From NCBI GenBank assembly GCA_037976565.1, contig CP137686.1, forward strand, positions 310,001 to 374,000: a DNA stretch of 64,000 nt. The letters are read 5' to 3'. Below are positions 34,085 to 44,465 of this stretch, one piece after another. Positions within the stretch are counted from its first letter, which is position 1; the number at the start of each line of letters is the position of its first letter. The position numbers and the translations under genes are program-made. The DNA is from Mesocentrotus franciscanus. Lineage: Eukaryota; Echinodermata; Echinoidea; Camarodonta; Strongylocentrotidae. The notes beneath the pieces are model-generated. The model was given only the letters and a program-made list of their open reading frames with translations, searched no databases and was not told the DNA's origin.

Positions 34085-34975
34085 ATATTATATCCCATGG
34101 GAAAAGGACACTTATTAGAAAAGAAAAAGAGTACATGTAAAAGTAAAAAGGAGAGTTATCAGAGGTGAAAATGGGTCACTTCTTGCAACAAATAAGGGAC
34201 TCTCACCAGAGATGAAAAAGGCACTTATTAGAAAGAATAAGGGGCACTTGTCAAAATAAATGGGGCACTTATTACAGAGTCAAAGGGTGCACCTCTCAAA
34301 TTTGAATAAGGGCACTCATCTGAGATGAAAACGGGCACCTATGAGAATGAAAAGAGGGCATACAAAGGAAAAGAGGCAATTGTCAAAATATAAGGGATAC
34401 CTTTCAACGCTTAAAAGAGGCAATTATAAGAGGTGAAAGGGCACTCATCAGAGATGGTACTGGGGGCACTAAAAGAGGCACACACCTGAGATGAATATGG
34501 GCACTTGTGAGAATGGAAAGGGGCACTTATTACAAAGGAAAATGGGCACTTGTCGAAGGAAAAAAGCACCTATGAGATTTTAATAGAGGCATCTATCAGA
34601 GGTGTCAGAAGGGGCATTTATGAGAAGGGGAACTGGCTCTCATCAAAAAAGAAAAGGGACATTATCAGAAGGAAAAATGACACTTATTGGAAAGAAAAGG
34701 GGGCACGTGTCAAAATAAAAGGAGGCACTTATCAGAGGTGAGAAGTAGCACTCATCAAAGATGAAAAGGGGCACTTATCAAAAGAGGAAGGGGCACTTAT
34801 TTAAAAAGAAAAGAGCACTTGTTGAAGTAAAATCGGCACCTCTCAGATTTGAATAGGGGCAATAGTCATAAGCGAAGGAGCACTTATCAGAGGGGGTAAG
34901 AGACAATTATAGGAATGTGGAAAAGGCACCTATTAGAAATAAAAAGGACGCTTTAGGGGTACTCGAAAAAGTGGG
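34085..34975. repeat. GGGGCACTTAT degenerate minisatellite
   Basis: About 900 bases of loosely repeated units of 25-40 bases built from GGGGCACTTATYAGA, GAAAAGGGGCAC and CACTTGTCAAAATAAA. No coding sequence. Related debris is at 57905-58065 and near 62840 and 63120. Confidence 0.8.
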
Positions 34976-35129
34976 GGCACTGTGCTCCCCTGCCCCCCTT
35001 CCCGGTTCGCCCCCTCCGCCCCAAACATATACAAGTCGCCAAGACTATTTAAGTGCCTTCATGTATTGCCAAGCTCTTTAGCCAAATATTCGTGCTTCAG
35101 TCAAGAGACCTTGTCAATTTCTTCATATT

Positions 35130-35439
35130 TTTTCTAAAAAGGAGGATTTGAAAAAGAAAATGAAGTTTCATATTCCATTTATAAAACTTTAAAAAAAATA
35201 TATATATATATACCAAACAAATCTCAGACAGAATGAATTAAAAAAGAAATGGTTTCACTTTAGAAAATATTTTGAGAGTGCTTGAAATGTGCCAACACGA
35301 ACATCGGATCGATTTTAAGATCGATTTTAGGGCTTAGTGTAACACCCCCCCCCCTGTCAATTTATTCTTATTTTTCTAAGAAGGAGGATTTGAAAAAGAA
35401 AATGAAGTTTCATATTCCATTTATAAAAAATAAAGAAAA

Positions 35440-35488
<49 letters not shown>

Positions 35489-35582
35489 CCAAACAAATCT
35501 CAGACAGAATAAATTTAAAAAGAAATGGTTTCACTTTAGAAAATATTTTGAGAGTGTTTGAAATGTGCCAACACGAACATGA
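35130..35582. repeat. Tandem duplication with internal (TA)n
   Basis: The block beginning AAGGAGGATTTGAAAAAGAA at about 35138 recurs at about 35382, and both run through CAAACAAATCTCAGACAGAAT to GTGCCAACACGAACAT. The internal TA tract is much longer in the second copy (35441-35483). Confidence 0.85.
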
Positions 35583-36117
35583 CTTGTGATCATATTTTTT
35601 ATGTTTGATATTGTTTTATATATTTAAAATACTAATTTTGTCATAAATGTTTGTTTTTATCTGCCACAAAATTTTCGGTCGTGATCATTATTATGGAAGT
35701 TGTGTTGAAAATAAAGAACCCTGTGGGAGAGGAAGAAAAAAATGATGGTACTGATGTACAGAGTGGGATGAATACCACATTGAGTAAATGATAAAGTACA
35801 ACCATATTGTATGTTATCAAATAGCAGACTGCCATTGATATACCAGTAATGGTGTCGCGAGTTACGTCACCATTATGATAGATAAGAATATTGCTTTCAC
35901 CGGATAAGAGTCAGGCCGGCAAGAGGTATTGAATTATAAGGAGTATAAAAAGTAAGATTTCTGAAAATAAATGACTAAGATTTGTTACGGTATGGACTGA
36001 CCGACCATCATGGCCGTATTGCATGGTCAAGGCAGGGTCCCTTACCTGTGACCATACGGTCATGCATGTCCCACATCCTGCCTATGGCTACGCCAGACTT
36101 TGCACCGAGAGAAAATG

Positions 36118-36125
36118 TATAAAAG
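36118..36125 (+). promoter_or_regulatory. TATA box of the centrocin-like gene
   Basis: TATAAAAG lies 32 bases upstream of an initiator-like TCATTC (A at 36150). The following exon has no ATG and ends in a consensus donor, as expected for a strong TATA-driven effector gene promoter. Transcript ends are not observable here. Confidence 0.6.
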
Positions 36126-36149
36126 GGGGCTCTGCAAAGCAGACCAATC

Positions 36150-36266
36150 ATTCGCCAGCCTGGACCTCGACAAGAGCAACAGAACCAACAGTATTATTCC
36201 CTGCACCATACTCTAGAGATCTGAACCACCGTCTTCAACAGTCTTCATCTGACCGTTCCTGTATTG
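36150..36266 (+). other. Non-coding first exon (5'UTR), centrocin-like gene
   Basis: From the predicted initiator to the donor GTATTG-GTAAGT at 36267. It contains no ATG. The next exon opens at 37139 after TTTTTCACAG, 13 bases before the start codon. Exon limits are inferred from sequence signals only. Confidence 0.5.
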
Positions 36267-36286
36267 GTAAGTGATAACAGTTATAG

Positions 36287-36350
36287 AGGTGTTGTGGTTC
36301 ATTCACTTGACTCTCAATCCAAGGGTTGAGGGTTCGAATCAAGTGTAAAA
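36287..36350 (+). mobile_element. tRNA-derived SINE head
   Basis: GGTTGAGGGTTCGAATCAAG contains a good polymerase III B box (GGTTCGAATC, 36331-36340), preceded by TGGTTCATTCACTTGACTCT. The same module, diverged, occurs at 45418-45475. It lacks cloverleaf pairing of a working tRNA, so a SINE head is more likely. It lies just inside intron 1 of the centrocin-like gene. Confidence 0.5.
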
Positions 36351-37151
36351 ATAAGAATTCAATCGATTGGGTAATAAAAGAGTTTCCTCTACAACTTTGG
36401 GGCTTTAGGCAGCAGATCGATGTTCTTTTAACTTCGCCTCTTTGATGTGTTGATCGATGCAACTGATATGTGTTTCATTGGCCCAGCTTAATTTTATTCT
36501 AATAGTTTACATTGTACAGCCTTTCAAACATGTCTACAATTTGTTGAGCATTTTGATATGGTCGTGAGAATTATTGAATTGTTAATCATATTGGCTAAGA
36601 TAAAAACAATTTTGGGAGTGTTAAGAAAATAATTTATGATAAACGCATAGTGAGGGAAAGTTTTCAATAGTCTTTTTCAACAGGAGTACTAAGAATTTTT
36701 TTTCATATCGCCCGCAATCAAAATAAGAACGAAATCATTGTTATCATGTCACGGTGCAATTCCAAGGGAATAATACAAATTAGCAGGGTTGACTGTCTTG
36801 CTCGAAGATCAACTTTCCATATTCTCAATTCATTTTGCATGCAAGCGAGTAAAATACATATTATTATGTTATAAAATATATCAAAGACATAGACAAAAAT
36901 GACAAATAGACTACGTTGCTGTAGTTTTTACATTTTTGGATGGTGGCTTTAGCCCCTCCCCGCCTCATCATACGCCTATGCCAAGTACTTATTCAAGCTT
37001 TCCATTGAATTTAAATTTCATTAAAAGTTCTTACAAATATTATTTATCAGGGTATGAATCTATCATAAAAAATATTGTGCTGAAAACGCGTTTTTACTAA
37101 TAGTTTTGTATATTTTCTATCTTAATACTTTTTCACAGATCATCTTTGAAA

Positions 37152-37260
37152 ATGAGAGGCACAATACTCGTTACCCTGGTAGTCCTTGGTTTGGTGATCG
37201 CTCACGTGACTGCGGCCAACTTGGAACATCTTTTCGATGATGAAGGAGATCTCCAAACGT
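37152..37260 (+). CDS. Centrocin-like coding exon A (signal peptide)
   Basis: The exon opens at 37139 after TTTTTCACAG; the ATG is at 37152. It encodes 36 residues plus one base, ending ACGT-GTAAGT. The alternative donor two bases earlier would give an immediate stop in the next exon. Confidence 0.8.
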
Positions 37261-37286
37261 GTAAGTTCCAAAGACGAGATTAAATA

Positions 37287-37325
<39 letters not shown>

Positions 37326-37376
37326 AAAGGGGGTGTAAAATTGAAAGGGATAGAGAAATAAAGCGAAAGAGGGGAA

Positions 37377-37408
<32 letters not shown>

Positions 37409-38018
37409 TGAGATTAGAGAGGGTATGTGAGGTGACTAGAAAGCAATACTTTTTTTTACAAAACACTGGGAGTAGCATAATAGAATAAAACTTAATCCAA
37501 TAATTTTGACACCTTTTAATGAGTTTAAAACATGCAATCTCCATTTTGATGAAAGTTTATAATTTGTATTGTCATTAATAATAAAGTGTCCTTTTAAAGT
37601 ATGTCAAATTTAGAGTGTTGTATTTTGATTTTATTTTAGCGTAATATTTTAGTGTCTTTTATAACAAGATTACACACAATCTTTTTATTTATTTTCCCTA
37701 TTACGTAACACATTTCTAGATCTGGATGAGGAAGCCATAGGCGATGTCCTGGCTGCTAGCTGGTTCTCGAAAGCGATCCACGATGCCGGTTCCTGGACTA
37801 AGAAGGCGGTCCACGATGCCGGGCACTGGTACAAGAAAGCCGTCAGTGATGTTGCTGATACTGTCAAGAAGGGATGCGGTGTGGTCAACCAGCTGCCTTT
37901 TAAGGAGCTGGGTAAGTAGATTGAGTGAGTGAGTGAGTGGGTGTGTGTGTGATTAGTTTAATGAATGGATAATTGATTGATTGGTTGGTTGGTTGATTTA
38001 TATTATTCATCGAGTAGT

Positions 38019-38052
<34 letters not shown>

Positions 38053-40335
38053 ATAACAAAGAAAGAGGAAAGACAAAAATTTGGACAAAAAAGTGAAAGG
38101 TCTTTTTTTGTGTGTGTGCCTCTAATGAGGTTTTAATTTACCTTCAAACATCAAAATAAAGTTGTGAGAACAAATATAATTGACGTACAATGTTATCAAT
38201 AGAAATCACATATTTTTTCAACTATACAATATTTTGCTACTTTTCATCTAAAGTGCTTTTAACAGTTTCTCTGGCAACCTTTGGTCTTGCTTTTTTAACT
38301 CCTGATTTACAAAAATTCTGTTTTTTATTTCTCTTTCAAATACGTATTTTGGTTTGAAACGGTTTTCATTAAAACCATACTTATTCCTGTCGACTAACAT
38401 TTTGTATATACACCAGAATGCGATCGTTGCATGTTACAACGTCTATCTCTCTGTCAATATTATCCATGCACAAATCAATATTAAAATTGTAATTCACAAC
38501 ATGTTTGATATAATCAAAGAAATCTTTGTTCTGTTCACATTCGATAAACACATGCACTATGTCCTTGCTATGACATGGCACTGGGGGTAGTATCTGTCGT
38601 CTGATAATCCCCATTTGTAAATATTTCTAAAAAGGTAGTAATTATATTGTACATTAATTTAAATCCAAATATAAGTTGATTCCTGTTGATGTGCAGGGCT
38701 GCATACAAGTCATATTTTGTTATTCAAACATCTAAATATATTTCATAGATTTTTAAAAATATTTTTAATAATAATTTTCTCAGACCTGCTAAGCTCCACC
38801 CTAAAAAAATGCTCGAGATCTCATTCATCTTGTGACATCATCTGTCAATCATTAGTGAGCTAACAAGAGACAGTGGTATGTAACTTCCCCCAGCTCATGC
38901 AGCACTTGCTCACAAAAGAATTGCATTCTTTCATACATTACCTCCACATTACCTTTCTTTTCCTGGTGATGCTACAGCAACTCCGGAGGGGAGAACAGCG
39001 ATTTTTGTAGCAGCTTAATTGTCGCTGTTGCTGTAGATTTTGCGTAATCATAAATTATACTTTGTTGTGCACCAGCAGAAGACTCGCAAGGTTTGGTGGG
39101 GGCCGTTGCTATGGAGATGACTTCTGAGATGACTTCAGTTCGATCATTGCGGCATTCGGTAGAGGCGTCACGTTGAGGACTAGGCATGCTAGGGTAGGGG
39201 TTGGGGTCACTCATCTTCGCCGCGCAATCTCTCTGATAGTGCCCAGGTCTGCCGCAAAAGCGACATACTATATATCACTTCACTCGATCGTAGCTAGCCC
39301 AACATGCAGGTGAAGCGGTGATGCCCTTTGATAAGGCAATTGGAACATACCGTGCTCGGGTCGTTAGGGAGTTGATCGGGGTGAAACACGTACTCTACCT
39401 TTGAATGAGCCGAATTAAAGGAGAGAAAAACCTTGGGAGGGGTAATTGGGCTGGTTTTTCAATGCATGAACAACACCCTGTCCCCAGTAAGGCACTCTGT
39501 GAGTCTACCGTCAACTCTTAGACGCTAAGGTATTATCTTTCCAGACACCTTAAGCTTCCTAGCTTGAAATTCGTTTAGGATCGATGGTCACATCATGAAC
39601 TGACAAGCTAGGGTACGTCCTTAATCGAGTTAGCTCTGGTTAAGCTTTTATTGTTAGCTGGGAGGAATTGTATTTAGTCAAACAAGTTGCGAATATTGAG
39701 ACCGTTAGTAATGAGGTTTATATAGCCCCGGTTTAGCTAGCTATTATTATTATAGGCTATACCGTCCGAAAGATACAACCTCCAGAGGCCTCAGATTTTC
39801 TGAATACCTTGAACTTTCGTAGCGGAGATTGAATTCACTACAGCTTTATACATATCTCGAAAGAGGTACTTCTCTATCTTTAATGAAGACATGTCAGGCT
39901 TACCTCCGGCTACGGCGTGTTCATTAATTAGCGTCACGGCCGGTGTTGTAATTCCGGCATGCCCGATCGGCGCTAGCGTATGAACCTTGTGCAAAGCCCT
40001 TGCTGCTGGTCTCCATTTTAACTATCTGCTTTGAAGTTCAATTAGCCAGTAATGTTGTCTAATTGATTCCACAGCGATCTATGCTTGTAAAAGAAGAATC
40101 TGTATTCCTTTGGAGAATTGTTTATGGTCTGATTAATAAGATTTTGAGGGATATTTTTCTCCGGTTTAAGAATCCGTCACTGCTGTTCTAATAAATAAAT
40201 AACTTTTCTCTTGATTTCACTACAGTTATGCGTAGGAATGAGGCTCTCCGCAAACGTGGGATCAGTGAAGACCAGCTTGCCGCTGCGTACGGGGGCTACA
40301 AGGCCCTCAAGAATGCCTGTGGGGTTGTGGGTTAA
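37152..40335 (+). CDS. Centrocin-like antimicrobial peptide precursor
   Basis: Coding exons 37152-37260, 37720-37911 and 40226-40335, all GT-AG and in phase, give 136 residues. Residues 1-22 are a signal peptide (MRGTILVTLVVLGLVIAHVT then AA). Residues 23-49 are an acidic propiece. A cationic amphipathic segment starts about Ser50 (SWFSK) and reaches Cys89; a spacer follows, and the C-terminus is YKALKNACGVVG with Cys132. One Cys in each of two segments matches centrocins, sea urchin peptides whose heavy and light chains are joined by a disulfide after processing. Unlike the published heavy chain of about 30 residues, this one holds three 11-residue repeats (55-65, 66-76, 77-87). It presumably acts as a secreted or granule antimicrobial of coelomocytes; activity and cleavage sites are inferred. 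Confidence 0.8.
37285..37410. repeat. (GA)n tracts in centrocin-like intron
   Basis: Two GA runs (about 37289-37325 and 37383-37408) with purine-rich sequence between. A third tract is at 38022-38052 in the next intron. Confidence 0.9.
37720..37911 (+). CDS. Centrocin-like coding exon B (propiece and heavy chain)
   Basis: From CACATTTCTAG to CTGG-GTAAGT. It encodes residues 37-100, including Trp51, Trp62 and Trp73 at exact 11-residue spacing and Cys89. Three 33-base repeats occupy 37773-37805, 37806-37838 and 37839-37871; the first two are nearly identical in DNA. Confidence 0.8.
38370..38650 (-). mobile_element. LINE ORF2 C-terminal fragment
   Basis: Minus-strand HSKDIVHVFIECEQNKDFFD resembles the Cys-His tail after the reverse transcriptase of L1/Tx1-like LINEs (C, H, C spacing before FF/FW). 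Upstream YKWGLSDDRYYPQCH is one frame away. Short, frameshifted and inside the centrocin-like intron. Confidence 0.45.
38665..38985. mobile_element. Single arm of the TTAA foldback family
   Basis: Matches the left arm of 17033-17771: GATTCCTGTTGATGTGCAG, CATAGATTTTTAAA, GCTCCACCCTAAAAA, TTGTGACATCATCTGTCA and AGTGGTATGTAAC. It is followed by CCTGGTGATGCTACAGCA in inverted order relative to that element. A truncated, rearranged copy in the intron between centrocin-like coding exons B and C. Confidence 0.7.
38972..39470 (-). mobile_element. Retroelement gag fragment with two CCHC knuckles
   Basis: Minus-strand reading gives VEYVFHPDQLPNDPSTV, then CSNCLIKGHHRFTC, then (one frame over) CRFCGRPGHYQRDC, both CX2CX4HX4C, followed by a Ser/Pro/Thr tail (39214-38972). 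This is a gag or ORF1 RNA-binding region of a retroelement; LTR or non-LTR cannot be decided. A minus-strand frame at 39994-39791 may be its upstream part. Frameshifted, intronic. Confidence 0.55.
40226..40335 (+). CDS. Centrocin-like coding exon C (spacer and light chain)
   Basis: From TTCACTACAG; it completes Val101, then reads 35 residues to TAA (40333-40335). Basic motifs MRR and RKR (102-111) may be processing sites. The last 12 residues contain Cys132. A possible donor in the 3'UTR is GTATAT at 40346. Confidence 0.75.
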
Positions 40336-40400
40336 ATACCAGTGGGTATATCCTCCTTCTTTTTCATGAAGTCTAATGATTATATAGTAGATTTATGCCC

Positions 40401-40608
40401 GTTGCACACGAAGCGTCATTTTACTGACGCAAGACTGCGTCAGTGCCTGATGCAGCCGTCTTTGACGCACCATGTTGGGGTGAAATCGTATACAAAGTGG
40501 ATGCAAATAAACAGTGCAAACAAAATTTAATTATCTTACTTGTATCGGGCTAACTTGTCTTTACATGCTTGCATGATAACGGAGTTAAAATGACGCTTCA
40601 TTTGCAAC
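40401..40608. mobile_element. MITE next to the centrocin-like stop codon
   Basis: Ends GTTGCACACGAAGCGTCATT and, inverted, AATGACGCTTCATTTGCAAC; about 208 bases. It begins 66 bases after the stop, within the 3'UTR or final intron. Confidence 0.65.
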
Positions 40609-41237
40609 TGACGTCAAAGTTTAAAAGTGTTGATTTATGTGTAAATATATAGAATACAAGTGCCAAGAAAGAAATTAAAAGAACTATTTGTGCGCCACAC
40701 GGTCATGATCCCCAGATCTCTCTCTCTCTCTCTCGTCAAACTGTCAACAACAAATAAGAACAATTTCAATTCAATTGGGCACAATTTAGAAATACCCAGT
40801 GTTTCTATTCAGAAAATAAATGATATCCTATATAAATATATTTCCTCCCCTCTCTCTCTCTCTCCGCCCCACTCTCTCTCTCTATTTCTCCCTCTCTCTC
40901 TCCCTCATTCTTCCCCTCCTCTCTCGATCTCCCCGCCCCACCCCTACCTCCCTCTATATTTCACTCCCCGTCCTTCTAACCGTTCTTTCTCGATATTTTC
41001 CAAAATTAATAAATTGTATTAAACCGGTGATTTCACCTTAATCAGTACTTTTTGTTTATTTCCAAAATCATCATGTTTTTATGCAGCAATAATTATAGCG
41101 CCTTTACAGTCTATATTCATTATTTGACTTTTTATTTGAACATATTGGATGTATTTTTTTTTCTTCTTTTATGTGGCTGTCAAGCCTGTCAGATTATGAA
41201 GTAATATCGATAATCATTATTTATATCTTTATTGCAG

Positions 41238-41340
41238 AATTTACAACAAGGAGGACAAGGACGATTGAAAGGAAACACATGAAGCTCACCTTCCTCATTA
41301 AAATTCATCAACAATTATCTGTTTATCATTTTTCATAATT
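41238..41340 (+). other. Probable 3'UTR exon of the centrocin-like gene
   Basis: Opens after TTTATTGCAG (41237) and contains the poly(A)-like ATTAAA at 41297-41302. If spliced from the donor at 40346 it is purely untranslated; splicing from a weaker donor inside the last codons (40331) would instead add a basic tail. The first is preferred; neither is proven. Confidence 0.4.
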
Positions 41341-41814
41341 ATACTTGTACGCCTGATCGCAGTTGATTTACCGATAAGCAAAATCTCTGCAGTTCTTAAT
41401 TTGTTTGTTTCACTTCAAAAGAAAATTTATTTAATTCCAATATTCTTTTATAGCTCACCGTATTTGCGTAACGGCAAGGGATATTTATGAATGGTTGACG
41501 TTTTAATGGTCATATCGTGGGTATATAAATCTTTTTTTTAAATGCCGCTTCCGCCCTCTTTAAGAATGCAGCTTGAACAAATTGTGAAGACTAAGAAGTC
41601 CCCGTACAAATTACATTAAACGTCATATTTAAAATAATAAGGAATATTTGTTGTTTACAATCCATGAGAAACGGGTATTAATATTGTAGTTTGCTGATCG
41701 TTTGTCTCTGGAGTAAATTATAATAAATTGAAGTAGGAAATAAAATAAGTGCACTTTTGTGTTATGTTCTGTGATATATGATAACGTGATAAATGATAGA
41801 CCATCAAAGATAGG

Positions 41815-41909
41815 GGAGAGAGAGAGAGAGAGAGAGAGAGCAAAAGGAGTAATGTGGAGAGTGGGAGAGAAGGCAAAGCGAGAGCGAAAAAGGGAGAGGA
41901 ATGGGAGAA

Positions 41910-41950
<41 letters not shown>

Positions 41951-41982
41951 TGGAGTAAAGATATGGGGAGAGAAACATGATA

Positions 41983-42015
<33 letters not shown>

Positions 42016-42170
42016 CAAAAGGAGTAATGTGGAGAGTGGGAGAGAAGGCAAAGCGAGAGCGAAAAAGGGAGAGAGGGAGAGAGAGAGAGCGCGGAGTAAA
42101 GATAATGATAGTGAGAGAGAGAGAGAGAGAGAGCATGTAAAAAGAGTAAAAGGGGGATGAGAGAGAGAGA
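41815..42170. repeat. GA-rich repeat array with duplicated module
   Basis: The module CAAAAGGAGTAATGTGGAGAGTGGGAGAGAAGGCAAAGCG at 41841 recurs at 42016, bounded by GA runs (41815-41840, 41918-41948, 41986-42015). Serine/leucine-rich or Arg/Glu-rich frames here are artefacts. Confidence 0.85.
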
Positions 42171-42299
42171 GAGGAGAGGAAATATATTTATATAGGATAT
42201 CATTTATTTTCTGAATAGAAACACTGGGTATTTCTAAATTGTGCCCAATTGAATTGAAATTGTTCTTATTTGTTGTTGACAGTTTGACGACAGTGGCGA

Positions 42300-43885
42300 A
42301 TCGAGGATTCTTGGACTAGAGATAGGGGGCATATTGTATTATATATACCCAATAAACAAATTCACGTGAAAATCACGTCAATATCAAGGTATCGACTATG
42401 TCATTTAAAACACACGTACACTAAATCACGCAATTATTGTCACTGTAATATCACCACAATATAACGTGATTATCCCTACCTTGGAGACCATGGTTTGTAA
42501 ACCTAATACTCCCGTTTTGTTTGGTTATGAATGCACATCTTCATAAACGAAATGATCACATTCTTTAGAAGTTTCAGAATCGCGTCACAGAAACACGCAC
42601 AGGCGTAACCAGGATTTTTCAATAGGGGGGGGGGCAGATGTGAGAGATCGACTATAAGCGAAGGGACATAATTATAGAGACTTGGTCGTCTTCCATGGTG
42701 AACCGTGAAGACAATATACATTTATGTTCCTGCAAATTAATTTTCGTAATTTCAAGTTATCCACATTTAATTGTTTATTATGTTTAATTTTCAAGTAACT
42801 TTCTAAAGTAATCCATGCATAGGGTAGTTGAAAAAAAAAACGTTCATCTTCAGCCCGCATTATTTTGTGGTGCACCTACCTCATTCACGATCACTAGCTA
42901 GCACTCGGGAGAGCGCCTATCGAAATCTAGAACACAGATGGCGCTACACTATAGCTTTGCGCGAGGCCATTATATGAGGTCAACAATACCTTCATACATC
43001 TCTACGCTTCATTGTTACGTGTAAGTGACGTCACCCCTAATATATGCAGCAGATAAACGTTAATGAATGTTCATTAATATTCGACTTTGGTTGTGGTGCA
43101 CTGGTGATGGTTGGTGATGAAATCAAATGGAAATGAAATTTAAACTTCCGAAGTTCCGAAAATAGTAATTTAAATGAGAGAAAAAAAAATAAGAATACAA
43201 GAATTAAGGCTGACATTAGGAAAGCCCAAATACTAGGAGGATAAAGTGGATTTAAGAGAAAGTGTAATATATACTACAAGGGAATATGATGGGCCTATTA
43301 ATAGGATGGAAACAAGGAAGAATGGAAAGAGTGAGAAGATGAATTGTGGGAAAATAAGAACTACCAAGAGAGGAATACAAAGGGGAAAAAATATACAAAA
43401 AGGAGTTGAAAGAATTCATTGGCCAGATTTAACGGTGAGAAAGATAAAAAGAAAAGAGTGGAGAAAGTCAAGAATTACATGATAGAAAAAAGAGAAGGGA
43501 AAAAAGGGGGTAGAATAAAATGTATATAGAAAGAATATTTTTAAAATACTGACATATGAAAATGAAGTGAGGAGTAAAACTTAATAGGATAGAAATTACA
43601 AAGAATGATGGAAATATAGAAAGAGAAGACGAATTGTTGGAAACAAAGAACAAATTATAGAAGAAAAGGGAAAAGAGAGAAATACAGAAACAAGAGTGTA
43701 TTATAGGCCTAATGGAAAATTGTGGTAGACTGCACCAGAAGAATTAACAAGTACACAAAAATGGGGGAAGTTGAATTGCAGAAAATAAAGAATTACATAT
43801 TGTATAGGCCTAGAGGAATGGAGGGGGAAATGAAGGGGGAAATGAAGGTAGAGAACGAATTAAAGATGTAGAAGAACGATACAAA
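42300..43885. other. Intergenic, partly purine-rich
   Basis: No gene recognised. It holds a perfect CRE octamer (TGACGTCA, 43026-43033) near AGATGGCGCT at about 42938. 43140-43880 is strongly A/G-rich on the plus strand. Confidence 0.45.
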
Positions 43886-43888
43886 ACA

Positions 43889-44465
43889 AGGGAAACGCTC
43901 TCGGCGGTCTCGCCTGCATCACGCAATTCGATATGATGAAAAATTGAGGTTGGGACATTATTTCTGGGCAGGATGGCCCATTAGCAGCCCCAAAAAAAAA
44001 AATGAAATTCTCAGAATATAATCAGCATTTTGAAGTGAATATTGACTAAGAATCATCAGAAGAATTATTTACTATTATTTGTACCAAGATTGATAACTTG
44101 AATGAAAAATGAACAAATAACAAAAATTGATTAATTATCATATTAAGTTGTGAAAACATAATCCAAGTCTACTGACCTAAAATGACCTTTGACCTTGACT
44201 TCGTGACCTGGAATTTGTGTCAGATGATTTGTGATAATTGATAACCCTTGGGTACAATTAAGTTTAATGGAATTTGAACAAACACTTTAGAAATTATGCT
44301 AAAAATTCAAAATCTTGATGTTGATGCCACAACAAAGTCTAAGTTTGCAGACCTGAAATGACATTTGACCTTGACTTTGTCACCTAAAAGACCAATCACA
44401 TGATTGGTGATACTTAATTAATAACCTAAGCTTATGTTCAAGTTTCATGGAATCAGGATTCAATT
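43889..44465 (+). mobile_element. Truncated copy of the GTCTCGCCTGC repeat family
   Basis: Starts AAACGCTCTCGGCGGTCTCG and follows the element at 53172-54228 closely (AATATTGACTAAGAATCATC, then TGACCTTTGACCTTGACTT units), but stops after about two tandem units. Confidence 0.75.

Larger units (their letters stand above)
40735..42285. repeat. 130-bp inverted repeat flanking the centrocin-like 3' exon
   Basis: The left arm, about 40735-40865 (GTTGACAGTTTGAC complement, CAATTCAATTGGGCACAATT, CAGTGTTTCTATTCAGAAAA, then a CT run), is mirrored at about 42150-42285 with very few differences. Between the arms lie the candidate last exon and GA-rich arrays (41815-42130). Confidence 0.85.

Noticed and set aside
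34085..34975. CRISPR-like regular repeats
   Set aside because: Units are degenerate, contiguous and of variable length, without spacers; a eukaryotic minisatellite.
36287..36350. Possible tRNA gene (good B box)
   Set aside because: No acceptor stem or anticodon arm pairing seen, and a diverged sister copy exists at 45418; better read as a SINE head.
37744..37932. 62-residue plus-strand frame overlapping the antimicrobial peptide exon
   Set aside because: Wrong frame relative to the spliced signal-peptide exon; lacks signal peptide and crosses the donor.
41629..42203. Ser/Leu-rich minus-strand frames and Arg/Glu-rich plus-strand frames
   Set aside because: Created by GA/CT simple repeats.
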